Source: Valencia hispanica
Lineage: Eukaryota > Chordata > Actinopteri > Cyprinodontiformes > Valenciidae
Length of the DNA stretch: 64,000 nt
NCBI GenBank assembly: GCA_963556495.2
Contig: OY747721.1
Location: forward strand, 33,822,349-33,886,348
Direction of reading: 5' to 3'
A model generated the notes under the pieces. That model was not told where the DNA came from. It worked only from the letters and a program-made list of their open reading frames with translations, and searched no databases. The translations under genes were made by a program, and so were the position numbers. Of this stretch, positions 11,082 to 21,713 are shown piece after piece. The number at the start of each line of letters is the position of its first letter. Positions within the stretch are counted from its first letter, which is position 1.

Positions 11082-11979
11082 CTGATAGAGGAAAAAAAGA
11101 GATTCAATGTACACAATCTTCTATGTTGAGGTTTCACATGCAAACTCAGGTGATAGTACTGCCAACAATAGTATAAAGGAGAATTTTCAGTTGTATTATC
11201 AGTTTCTGATTTTATGTATACAATGCTTCAGGCTACTCGGCTTTGCTGTCAATTATTTATGATGCTGTAAGAAGGTCTCAACCATGATTCTATTTGGTTT
11301 GAGGCACTGACTTGGGTTTTCTTCCTATTTAGCTGCTTTATATGAAACCTAAGGGTTGGACTGTGAACATTGCTCTGTTAGATTATTTAAATACCACCAG
11401 GTTTAACATGGAGGACTAAAGGCATCACATTTGGGTAGTACTTTAGAATAGACAGGAGTTCATGGTTGACTCAATGAAGATGGCCAGATCCAGTATGAAG
11501 GTGGCTGTAGATCAAACTAAAATGCTCGCACCACCCTTCCAATTCCACACAACCTGCTCTGTCCAAACGGTAAAATCCTTGATAGTAGTATCCCCTCAGT
11601 CAAAATGAGTCTACAAAGCAGTTTTATCCAAGTTTACCCAATGTTCATCTCTGCAATGTATGGTTGTTTTGAACAGGACATTAGAAATAATTCATGACTT
11701 CTTCTTTCCCCGATGGAAATTTCAGTCTACTAAAGTTCCCCTAGGTCCACTGGTCAGTTGGAAGACCTTGTGCCACAAAATCAAACAACTACTGAATGAA
11801 AACAAAAAATGAGACTGGCTGACCTAAGCCTCTTTTTGAAAGAACTTAAACAAGAAAGCAAAATATTCTTTGGTAAAATAAAATTGGTGGTAGGCATGGT
11901 CAGTTACCGGTATCAGCATTAACCTGGTTTTAAGCTCAGAACAGAGTTAGATTATTATTATAGGTTAGGAGTTTCCTAC
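11082..11979. other. intron between turret and P-loop exons
   Basis: 898-bp intron. I see no repeat or additional exon in it. Confidence 0.7.
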
Positions 11980-12105
11980 CTGCCCCAGATTGTCAAAGTT
12001 GTACTTGTGCCGGACCCATTTGTAGTTGGCTTGCAAACAGTCTGACTTGTTGGTAACGTTCCTCACATCCTCCCCTTGACACACAAAGAACTTTCCCTTG
12101 AAAAG
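11980..12105 (-). CDS. cacna1g: Cav3.1 exon: domain III extracellular pore turret
   Basis: 126 nt, phase 0 on both sides, 42 residues from [13 protein letters not shown] to KYNFDNLGQ. The acceptor is tctctttag and the donor is CAG|gtagga. It forms the extracellular loop between IIIS5 and the P-loop. Cys residues in FVCQ and KSDC are the conserved pair expected to form the turret disulphide. N-V-T is an N-glycosylation sequon in the position of mammalian NIT. A (TA)n/(CA)n microsatellite starts about 250 bp upstream in the preceding intron. Confidence 0.97.
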
Positions 12106-12353
12106 CTAAAGAGAAAAAAAAAATCCATAAAGCCACTTCTCAATTGTTTAGTTTGGTTGCAGGCTTCAGTAAAAAGAAAGCCATTTCACTAAAGGATTGT
12201 TTCCACTGAGAAAAAACACACTTGATGTGTCTACAACTGTGAAATTAATACTTGAAGTTGAATTTAATGGGAACTCTGAACAGAGCATGGCCCTGTTTGA
12301 GGTTAAGGGACCATAACCTTGAAATTTGCATTTGGTTTTAGGGTTTAAAGCAG

Positions 12354-12354
12354 G

Positions 12355-12447
<93 letters not shown>

Positions 12448-12521
12448 TATACATATACATACACATATATATACATACACATATATATACATATACATAC
12501 ACATATATATACATATACATA

Positions 12522-12612
<91 letters not shown>
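12354..12612. repeat. compound (TA)n/(CA)n microsatellite
   Basis: About 260 bp of nearly pure ta repeats interrupted by acacac and acatat blocks. It separates the turret exon's acceptor (12106) from a Tc1-like remnant. Likely length-polymorphic and prone to assembly error. Confidence 0.97.
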
Positions 12613-12616
<4 letters not shown>

Positions 12617-12617
12617 G

Positions 12618-13028
12618 GATCTAAATCCCATTGAGCACGTCTGGGACCTGTTGGATCGCAGGGTTAGGGCTAGGGCCATTCCCTCCAGTAATGTCCAGGA
12701 ACTTGCTAGTGCCCTGGTGGAAGAGGAGGGTAACATCTCATAGCAAGAACTGACAAAGCTGGTCCAGTCCATGAGGAGGAGATGCACTGCAGTACTTCAA
12801 GCAGCTGGTGGCCACACCAGATACTGACTGGTACTTTTGATTTTGAGCCTCCCTTCATTCAAGGACACATTATTCTATTTCTGTTAGTCACATGTCTGTG
12901 AAACATTTTTAGTTTATGTCTTATAGTGTTGACTCTTTTAGTGTTCATACAAATATTTACACACATTAAGTTTACTGAAAGTAAAAACAGTTGAAAGTCA
13001 GAGGACATTTCTTTTTTTGCTGAGTTTT
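12618..13028 (+). pseudogene. Tc1-like transposase C-terminal remnant and 3' end
   Basis: Frame from 12618 reads [20 protein letters not shown], then [21 protein letters not shown], a stop, [20 protein letters not shown] and AGGHTRY, then a stop near 12828. P-I-E-H-x-W-D carries the final catalytic Glu of the DD34E triad. The internal TAG and the loss of everything upstream (replaced by the microsatellite) make it inactive. The sequence ends in aggacatttctttttttgct, typical of a Tc1-type terminal repeat as I remember it. Confidence 0.85.
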
Positions 13029-13489
13029 ATATATATGGAAGAGTATACAAAAATATTCAGTCACTATTTCATATAGATATTTAGCCTGAAACGTTTAAGA
13101 GATGCACATCTTTGAATAGAAGCGCCTCGAAAATGAGCAAAGGAGCCAATCACCATCATGGTATCCTCACAGCTAATGATGTTCTTCGACTTTACTTGGA
13201 CAGATGGTTTATGGACATTAACACACTGATGAAGGATAAACAGAAGCTCAGACAGCTCCAAGGGCATGGTGTCTACTGGTACCTGTTGCTACTTGGCTTT
13301 GCGCTCTTCATTAAAATCTAATGACTAAATTGCCAATGTCCATGAATAAGGTATATTGTAAAGAAAACATGAAACTAAAATTTGTTGCGTTTACAAAAAA
13401 TAAGTACGTTCCATTGACCTAATATGATGTAATGTGCCAAAACGTGAGCATTGGCCATCTCAATGTGTTGTAGCACCCTTTTCTCTCAC

Positions 13490-13616
13490 CTGTACTCCAA
13501 GGATGCCAAAGATAATGAAGAAGGCACAGCAGATAACAACGATGTTCCCGATTGGCTTGAGTGACGACATCAGTGTCTCCACCACCAGCTTCAGCCCCGG
13601 GGCTCTGCTGATCACA
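13490..13616 (-). CDS. cacna1g: Cav3.1 exon: domain III S4-S5 linker and S5
   Basis: 127 nt. The first base completes the Arg codon split across the 24.3-kb intron, and 42 codons follow, from [20 protein letters not shown] to the S5 helix [20 protein letters not shown] and VQ. The acceptor is catgttccag and the donor is CAG|gtgaga. The S4-S5 linker couples the voltage sensor to the pore, and S5 lines the outer pore wall. The sequence is almost identical to mammalian Cav3.1. Human Cav3.1 has Gln where this has Pro (SRAPG). Confidence 0.97.
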
Positions 13617-14089
13617 CTGGAACATGGTATAGGACAGGGTGTTAGTGATCTGTATGGGCGTCTGTATTTGTGCAGCAAGCATTTAGGTCACTACTATACA
13701 GATGAGACCAGATGGAGACGGGATGCCTGGAGCGCTCTCTCTCTTTCTCTATCGATCTCTAGACAATCTGCCATGAGGCAAGAGGCTCAGAAAAACACAT
13801 AGGTTTGCATATGAATTCATTGTTTTGTTGTTCTTTTCATTTATATTTCTTTAACTCAGTGGTTCACAGAGAACCTTTCTTAAACATCTTTCTTTCTGCT
13901 CTAATCTTTCTTGCCTCTTTTCAGGTTTTGCAGTTAAAGGAATAGACATCTAATTAAGCCAATGTACTGAGGAGTATGTGCAATTAGTGCCAGCAAGGCA
14001 CCCGGCGCTGTTTTTGTGCTGGAGCTGAACAACCAGATGAGCTTCCCAAGCTAAGCCGGAACCCAGAAGCACATGTGCTACAGTATATA

Positions 14090-14602
14090 CAATGGCCCAC
14101 ATACGTTTTCACATGTTGCTACTTTACAACCATAACCATTAATGTACTTTGTTGGGATTAAATATGATAGACTGTAAAGGAAATTAAGTAATCATATGTA
14201 TGTTTAACTTTTAGCATGTTGTCTATCTGTGTGAAAACTTATTAGTGAGGAAAACACAGCTGCAGATTCTTTCAAGAGGAGAGGGACAGTTATGGCCTAA
14301 GGATAGTAGGGCAAATAAGGATACAGGTTTAGGTGGGGTCCAGCTTGGGTGTGCAGGTAATAAATACCTCCTGGACCCGTTCCCTACGCTAGAGTTGCAA
14401 ATACAATATTACTGGGAGTGAACAACTTCTATAAAGCTGGGTTGTAGGATTGATTTATCCATGCAAGCAAGAGACAAATCAAATAACTTTCTCAACCGTC
14501 TTTGTTTAAAGTCAGTTGTTCTTACATTTTCCTCTACACAAACCAACACAAAATAGTGCATAGTTGTCAATTGGAAGGAAAATAAAATAGCATAGAAACA
14601 TT
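14090..14602. mobile_element. Tc1-like element fragment (terminal region)
   Basis: Contains 'tttcacatgttgctacttta-caacc' with 'gttgggattaaatatgatag' and, at 14540-14580, 'aaccaacacaaaatagtgca'. These are pieces of the terminal region of the same Tc1-like family found at 21714 and 24125. The order is broken and a LINE tail follows directly. Confidence 0.5.
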
Positions 14603-15190
14603 CTTTATTGACCCACAGAGATAAACTCAGGTGTAACTGCAGAAAAAGCAGAGGTAGTCAAAAAATGTAGAATCACATGAAAATATATAAAAACTGAATT
14701 TAAAAACAATATACTGTACAGTAAGGACAAAATTACAACACTAAAATGCTGTTCAGAAATTAAAAATAAAAATAGTATACGCAGATCCAAGAAATGTGCA
14801 ACTGAGCAGGATGATTCAAAAACATTTCCAGAACGTGAATGCGTATTTGTCCAGTCAAAAGCAACAAACTATTTACAAGAAGCGAAAAATAAAAACTGTG
14901 CAGACAGAGATGCGCAGCAACAGCAGAAATTTTATTTGAACTGAGAAAAGCAGAGCAAATTACAGCAGGGATGTAAACATCCATTGAGTTTGTTGGGAGC
15001 AGTGAGAGTTATGGAGCCTAACAGCTGCTGGGAGGAAAGACCTACGATGAAGTTCCCTCATGCACTAAGGATGCAGTCTATCTGTCACTGAGAGAGCTCT
15101 CCAGTTCAGCAAAAGCATGATAAATCATTAAAATGATCAGCCTGTTCATTCTTGTACTGATAAAATGTAGTGGTTTTACAAAGGAAGTTG
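14603..15190 (-). mobile_element. LINE 3' fragment (Rex1-like), minus strand
   Basis: On the minus strand the sequence reads LERALSVTDRLHPKCMREL, then HRRSFLPAAVRLHNS and a stop, then an untranslated tail ending gtgggtcaataaagaatg. The R-R-S-F-L-P-A-A-V-R-L motif is the C-terminal end of fish Rex1/Babar-type reverse-transcriptase ORFs (compare RKSFLPAAIIIYNN at about 23050). 5'-truncated, as is usual for LINE copies. Confidence 0.6.
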
Positions 15191-15869
15191 TGGTACATTC
15201 ATCCTTTTTTTACCTGAATGCCCCTAAATAGAATGTGATACAACCGATTACCAGTATCTACCAACTATGAAGGAAAAACGCTGCAGCTCAGTCAGAATTT
15301 GGCTAGAAAATTCTTTTCTTTTTTTTTTTATGTGTCCTGTTTGGCAGTGTGGAGCTCAGAATTGGTGTCTGAGTACCAAGTAGAAGCACAACAGATTTAC
15401 TTTCACAAGCGGAGCAATACAGCTTTTGCTATAGTACTCCACTTGATATATGTGTGAAAAATCTTTATTTTGAATTGCTGGGGTTTTTATTTCCTGATGT
15501 TATGGACACGGAGAAGGAAAATTAAGGGGAAGAAAGAAGATGAAGAAGAGAGGTAGGAAAAAAAATGTCATGAGAGAGGGTGAGTTGAAAATACAAAAGA
15601 GGAAAGGGAACAAAGAAAACACAGGAAAACATTGAAGTCTGCCTCCATACCCACAGGACGGCAGAGAGAGGGGAAAAAACAAAACAAAACGAAAAAGGAA
15701 CATCGACAAAACAAACCAAACATCGTGAACTAAGAACTAAACAACCACATCACACAAAAATGGATATAAAAATACAACAATATGACAGAAAAACTCATGG
15801 TACAGATTAATCAAGCTCTAGTAATGATAACCTCAGCCCAAGAATATATCTGTAAACACCAGAGACCCC
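15191..15869. other. intron with purine-rich tract
   Basis: 15505-15620 is almost all A/G on the plus strand (polypyrimidine on the sense strand). Open stretches there are composition artefacts. No gene or named repeat. Confidence 0.5.
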
Positions 15870-16867
15870 ACACCTATGTGTGTGTGTTAGCATGCTGGTG
15901 CATATAAGGTTTCTCCATAAGAGTGTTCGATAGCTGGTGTGAGCAGGCATCAATCAGTCTCCCGAGTCCTGATCTCGCGCAACGCAGAGCACCGAAGCCA
16001 GGCATCCAACAAAGGCCAGGGCCGGTCCAACCTGCCAATGAACCGACCACGCACGGTGGGCACAGAACAGGTGATCGAATGAGCAGAGATGCTTGATCCG
16101 TGTCCCACCGAGCCACCGAACAGGCACCACCCAACAATCCCAAACCTGGCACCCCTAAAAGAGGTGCCCCAAACAACCAAAGGAAGATATCGGTCCAGCG
16201 CATCGGCTGACCGACACAGCGCCCCCCCCCAGGCCCAGCCAGGCACGCACCAGGTCCGAACCGGATTGACCACCGACGCACCAGTTGGCAGGGGCATCCG
16301 TCACCGGCGGGGAGTGACGGAGGGGAAATAGGCCCCCCATTAAATGTAAGGCCTGAGGTGTGCCAGGCGAGAGGGCAGCCCAAGACCCAACCTGAGAGGC
16401 AGACAAAGACATACAGACAGTCATACGTTCCCTCCCTCTTAAACACATACATTCTCACTAACTCACCAAGACACCCAAGAAATGACGCTGTACCCTCACT
16501 CATACACCCCATACACACTTCATGCTCCCAGGTCCAGGTACCGATGCCCCAGTAGAGCCACCAGCCCCCGGACCCAGGAGATGGACCCCCTACCTTCTAG
16601 GACGGAGACAAGCAGACTGCCAGGGGCCCCAAAGTGGCGAGGCAGCCCGACAGCCCAGGACCCCGACCAGACCACCTGTTCCTCCTCCGGACCCCAACCC
16701 CTGATGGCCGGTAGCGAACAGGGGTGTAAGAAGACCCCTAGCCTCTATCCTCCCGCTCGAGTATGGTGTTGATGCGTGTTGTAATAATGTGCATTTAAAA
16801 CAGAGGGGTAGGATGTGGGGAAGGCAGCCACACATCCCCCAACCCCCACCCCGAGCCCTAGAATATT
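15870..16867. repeat. GC-rich, strand-asymmetric block of unknown family
   Basis: About 1 kb with strong C-over-G bias on the plus strand (accgacgcaccagttgg, gagccaccagcccccggacc), sharply different from the AT-rich flanks. A 214-codon open stretch on the minus strand (15874-16518) is rich in G, W, C and L and shows no recognisable domain. It ends where Tc1-like sequence begins. Probably part of a retroelement leader or other repeat, but I cannot name it. Confidence 0.4.
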
Positions 16868-16899
16868 GGCTGGAATATTCTAACATGGATATGTATAGG
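16868..16899 (+). mobile_element. left fragment of the Tc1-like element split by the hAT insertion
   Basis: ggctggaatattctaacatggatatg resembles the segment of the Tc1-like family with 'ccattccaacacatgaatatg' (seen at 58809-58830). The right part of such an element resumes at 21714, directly after the hAT element, in the same orientation. Confidence 0.5.
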
Positions 16900-17742
16900 C
16901 ATGGGCGTGGTAGTGGGGGGAAAAGTGGACCTGACTACCCAGGGCCCCATCTAAGGAGAGGGGCCTTTGAAATCCCATCAATTTTTATTTTATTTTTTTT
17001 TATTTTATTTTTTTGTAGCCTACTTCAAATTAATTGGGGCCTCCAATTGATGTCATTATTCATTTCAAAATAGATTGATCACACCAACTGAGAGAATAAA
17101 CTCAGTGCCAGACACTCTGTATGCTAATGTTAAATCTTTAGCTTAGTTTGTTAACCAGGCTGCTTGTTGCTGTAAGTAAATTATGGGCCATGGCCAGGCC
17201 AGTCAAGTTGCCATCATTAACCAGTTTCAGAAACAACCAGTAGTTCTGACACACCAGCAGTAGCAGCACTGGCCAGTCCGGGCTGCTGTTTTGGAGATGA
17301 GGGTGAGACTGAGAGCAGAAATGAGGAAAGACAAGGTGAGATCATTGCTCAAAGGGTGGCTCCCCCCTTGCTTCCTAATTGCGAGTTGTTTACCTTAAAT
17401 AAGTAAGCCTTTTGATTCAATGTGTGTGCTATTGCCTAGTGCTATTGGAGTGGTGGAAAGAGTGGCAGCAGAGTGTAAAGTTACTAGCCCTACTATTGCT
17501 TATAATGTGTGATATAGCCTATTCTCAAACTCCTTAATAAATTATCTGCCTATATTTCTGCACATGTAGATGTGCCTACCAATATCACTGTGTTCTCAAG
17601 TGCACACAGGTAATATTGATTTGAGCAATAAAGCAAATTATCATTTTTGTTTGGTGAAAAGCCCTAGCATTGCAGCACAGTGCTGTGCTTAAAAGCTATA
17701 GTCAATGCTCAATAAATTCATGATGTTATCAAAGCCAATGAA

Positions 17743-18448
17743 TAGGGTTGCAAAATTCTGGGAATTTTCAAAGTTGGAAAATTTCCATGGGAGTTAACAG
17801 GAATATAAGGGAATTAATGGGAATTTACAAAACTGAAAGGTTATTCCTTTAACAGGGAACTTAAATATAGTTGAGGAAAATATATTGTAGCATAATCTTG
17901 GCTAAAACAAGCAGATTTAATGCAGCACACTTAAATTTCTCTGCTATTAAATCACATGCACACTGCAGGGCTACTGAGGCCACGCCCCCTACATGCACTG
18001 TGCATTCCTCCATCACATGCACTGATGATTTCTTCAACCCTGGAGTACTGAGGACACACTTGAGCTTGCAAACTACATAAAGTGTAATGATGAGTAATAT
18101 TTTACTCAACATTCATGTTTTTGTTATTCCGTGGAAGAATTAATGGTTCAGTACAAGAGTAAAAGTTTTAAAGTTCTACTCTAAAATAAATCTGATAAAA
18201 GATCATGTTGTTTACATTGTTTTACAATTAAAAAACAAATTTTTTATATTTATGTTTGGATATGATAGTTTGTTGAAATGATCCCCAAATTCCAGTTAAT
18301 TTCTACTAATTTCCTTTAATTCCCATCATTTTTGTGGAAAGTTTTCAAATTTGAATATTTCCAAAATTCCCCAGCTTAACTTCCCATGGAAAGTTTCTGG
18401 AAATTTACTGGAAGTTTACTGGAAATGTTCCTAACCTTTGCAACCCTA
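17743..18448. mobile_element. 706-bp non-autonomous hAT element nested in the larger hAT
   Basis: Ends TAGGGTTGCAAA and TTTGCAACCCTA (after ccttt) are inverted repeats. Flanking octamers CCAATGAA (17735-17742) and CCAATTAA (18449-18456) match at seven of eight positions. Interior ends are rich in ggaaattt/aaattcc words and partly inverted to each other. No transposase coding. Confidence 0.87.
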
Positions 18449-18735
18449 CCAATTAATAGTTATGTTATCTTTGTACTTGTTCGTAATGGTAGATTTCATG
18501 CTCTGTTAAGCACCCTATTGTGGGTACTTGGACACTTGGTTGACAGCCTAAAGCTTAGTCCAAACTGTCAACATAATACACAATGCTTGATCACATGTTT
18601 AATTATTTTTAGCGCTTTATCTTGCACTGAAATGGCTCTTGGAATACAAAGTGAGCTTGCTTTAACAAGTAGGTTGGTTTTTTTGTACGTTAAGAGGCTA
18701 ATACCTATTTTTTGTGCTTGTTGATGTAGATAGTT

Positions 18736-19358
18736 CTGAACTTGATGCAGAAGACAAGGCAGGGTGCGAGTCTGATGATGTGAGAGAAGGTGAGCTCATA
18801 GAAGCAGCTTTAAGTTATTACCAGCAATCATGTGCTGTAGCAGTTTCAACTGAAATGAGCAGCAGTCTACTATTACCATACTACTATCATACTACTACAT
18901 ACTACTACTATTATTATACTACTATTATAGTACTATTATCAAGTAGGATGAATTATTACATGTGAGACTACAATAAGGTTGAGGCTAACATAAATAATGT
19001 ATTTTTCATGCTTGTAGATGTGTTTGAGAGTATTGAGGAGGCTGGGGAGAGAGAAAAGGAAGGGCAAAGTGAGGGAATTAAAGAGGAGTTGTCAGAGGAC
19101 CCAGGACTGTGGCCAGAGAAGCTAACTGCTCAGCAGAGAGATACTCTAGTTTGCAGACTGGCTAGTCAAAGTGGAGACCTGACCAAAGTGGCACCCAAAG
19201 ACAAGGACGGGAAAGCATTCCCTAGCTATCTTCAATACGTTAAGTCGGCCAATGGGCGGGAGAAGATTAGGAGGGACTGGCTGATGCAAATGCTCTATTC
19301 TGTATCCCATGCCTTCTGTTCTCACATGACCAGACTAGGCCATCTAAAAGTGCACTGA
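18736..19358 (+). pseudogene. hAT transposase N-terminal region (broken)
   Basis: From 19017, after an acceptor-like gcttgtag, the frame reads acidic residues, then EDPGLWPEKLTAQQRDTLV and a TTF-type zinc-finger-like segment (NGREKIRRDWLMQMLYSVSH-AFCSH), and stops at 19358. The next codons of the transposase (NSKDG...KLADIKWQKM) are in another frame, so a frameshift separates this piece from the long frame. A similar acceptor and acidic stretch at 18720-18850 may be a further upstream exon. Confidence 0.65.
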
Positions 19359-19378
19359 ACAGCAAGGATGGACTTAAG

Positions 19379-21275
19379 TTGGCAGACATCAAATGGCAAA
19401 AAATGTATAGAAACTTCCCTGAACATGAGACACACACTCCCCATAAGCAGTGCTATTTAAAATGGAAAAGCCTTCAGCACTCATTATTGGTAGCTACAGG
19501 AGTTGATGGGCACCTTCAAAAACAGTTCCAGACAGAAGCAGAGAACCATACCAAGATCTTAGAGAGGTTTTTAGATGTAACGCTTTATTTAGCTTCAAGA
19601 AATCTTGCATTCAGAGGCAAAACCTCAAATTTGGATGATGTACATAATGGCAATTTTCTTGGAACTCTTGAGTTGTTGGCCCATTATGATCCCCTCTTAC
19701 AAGAGCACTTAGAAAAAGTAAGGCAAGAAAAGAAAGGGTCACATTTAACTCACTACCTAAGTCCAGACACCCAGAACGAGTTCATTGAGATCTGTGGCAA
19801 GAGAGTGCTCAACACTATCCTTAAAGAAAGAGAAGATGCAATATATTACTCTGTCATATGTGACTCAACACCAGACATATCTCATACAGAACAGAATGTG
19901 CTATTGATACAATATGTTCATCAAGACAATGAAGACAGCAATGTTTGGAAGATAGTTGAGAGGTTTATTGAATTCAAAGATTTTCACAAAAAGACAGGCC
20001 AGGAAATTTCTGAAATGATTCTAGAAGTGTTGCAGTCCAATGGCATACCTCTACAAGCTCAGATTTTAAAAGTCAATCAGCTTGCTACATTCTCTCCCTG
20101 TGCTTCCCACACCCTTAACCTGGTTGGTGTCCATGCAGCTGAGTCATGTCCAGAGGTTGCAACATTTTTTGGCTCTGTAAACCGTCTCTATAATCTTTTC
20201 AGTGCTAGCCCAGAGCGATGGGCAATCCTGAAAGAAAAGACAGGGTTCTCTCTTCATCGTCTCTCTGACACTCGATGGAGTGCCCGCATTGCTGCAGTAC
20301 GAGGTGTGGCAGTGCACTTGCCCTCCATCCTTGAGGCACTGGAATGTGTCTTAGCCACCTGCAGTTTAGCAAGTGAAGCCAAGTCTGAGGCAAATGGTTT
20401 GATAAGTTATTTCAAGACCTTTGACGCTATCGTCCTGCTCACTGTGTGGGTAAAGATTTTGCAGTGCATTGAAAACCGAAACGTAATTATTCAGGCAGGA
20501 GATATTTCTCTGGATGTTCAGGCTGCAAACATCAAGGCACTACAAGAGGAAATGCAGGCTCTTCGTGATAGATGGGACTCACTGCTTGCAGATGCCTCCC
20601 TAGTAGCGGAAACAATGGATGTCCCTGATCATTTTCGGCCTGGAGAGAGACGGAAGCGCAAAAGGAAACGCATGCCTGATGAGATGACACAAGAAGATCC
20701 AACTACTGAAGACAGTGCAGAAAATGCATTCAGGAACAAAGTATTTTTTGTTGCAATGGATAGCATCATCGGTGCATTGAGTGCCAGATTTCAGACCACA
20801 GCAAAGATATGTGAAACATTTGCACCTATTCTGAAGCTGACAGATTTGACTGCAGAGCAGGTAAAAGTAGCATGCCAGACACTGGCAAAAATGTATGACA
20901 CAGATCTCTCAGAAAAATTTGAAAATGAAGTGCTACTCTTCCGCACCATTTATGATGCTAAATTTTCAAAAACTCTGTCCTTTCTTGAGCTCCTCAATGC
21001 CATCTGGAAGATGAAGCTGCAGAGCCTTTTTGGAGAGCTTTGCATTGTTTTGAGGATTTTCTGCGCACTTCTTGTCACAGTTGCAGGAGGTGAACGGGCT
21101 TTCAGCAAGTTAAAACGGGTAAAAAACTAGCTGAGAGCAACAATGGGCCAGGATAGACTAAACAGCCTCGCCATTCTGTCAATTGAAAGCCAATTGGCCA
21201 AACAGTTGGACTTTACAGATCTCATCACTGATTTCGCAAACAAAAAGACTCGTCAGTGGGGATTTACTGGGATGT
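19379..21275 (+). pseudogene. hAT transposase, catalytic region (disabled)
   Basis: A 583-codon open frame (19379-21130) followed, in the same frame after a TAG, by 48 more codons of the family's C-terminus (LRATMGQDRLNSLAILSIES...QWGFTGM). Conserved blocks: ICDSTPDISHTEQ with the first catalytic Asp (~residue 160), SPCASHTLNLVGVHAAESCP (~240), RLYNLFSASPERWAIL, LSDTRWSAR (~300) and the hAT dimerisation motif GGERAFSKLKRVKN at the end. Between LQSNGIPL and ATFSPC the block that normally carries the second catalytic Asp (a Y-D-N-G-A-N-M-type motif) is missing without a frame change. The in-frame TAG sits where related proteins have a Tyr. Nuclear DNA transposase family; this copy cannot be active. 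Confidence 0.88.
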
Positions 21276-21713
21276 AGATTACATCTCATTTGACTTTTTT
21301 TTTTTTTTGTTGACTTTTTTTTTATTATGGCAGGCTTAGCTTATTTATTATTTATTATGAGGGTACAGTTGTCTCGTGTTCTCCTGTTCAAAAATAAATG
21401 TTTTTAATTTAAAACTTGCATCAGTATCATGGATCAAAATGTTGTAGCCTAAGGTTTAAAGGTATTTGAACACAAGTAGGCCAAATGCATCAATTCAGGT
21501 GGTGAATGAAAAAAAACAGTCATTACTATAATCTGATTTGATTATAGGTTTAAACACTATTTATACTTGTTTATATTCAAATAATTAAAAAAAATCATTC
21601 AAAATCAAATTTTCATTTTGCTAACCCGCATCGTACAATGGCATGTGTAGGGGGCCCACAGACATTGAGAGTATACAGGGCCCAGAATTTGGTGCTACGC
21701 CCCTGTGTATAGG

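Larger units (their letters stand above)
16900..21705 (+). mobile_element. 4.8-kb hAT transposon (ZMYM-like/hAT-5 type)
   Basis: Bounded by a perfect 8-bp target duplication, TGTATAGG, at 16892-16899 and 21706-21713. Inverted ends are CATGGGCGTGGTAG at the left and CAGGGGCGTAGCAC when read inward from the right. It carries a transposase reading frame on the plus strand (exon-like pieces from 18736, then 19008-21275) and a nested 706-bp hAT-type element at 17743-18448. The intact duplication indicates a fairly recent insertion. Two coding lesions show it is no longer autonomous. Confidence 0.93.

Noticed and set aside
12166..12787. Long open stretches rich in Tyr, Ile, Cys and Val
   Set aside because: They run through the (TA)n/(CA)n microsatellite, which contains no stop codons in some frames. 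No protein.
15874..16518. 214-codon open stretch on the minus strand
   Set aside because: The composition is that of the C-biased block. There are no motifs, splice sites or conserved domain.
19379..21130. A 583-codon frame as a host ZMYM1-like gene
   Set aside because: It lies between hAT terminal inverted ends with a perfect 8-bp duplication, lacks a catalytic block, and has an in-frame stop before the family C-terminus. It is a transposase pseudogene.
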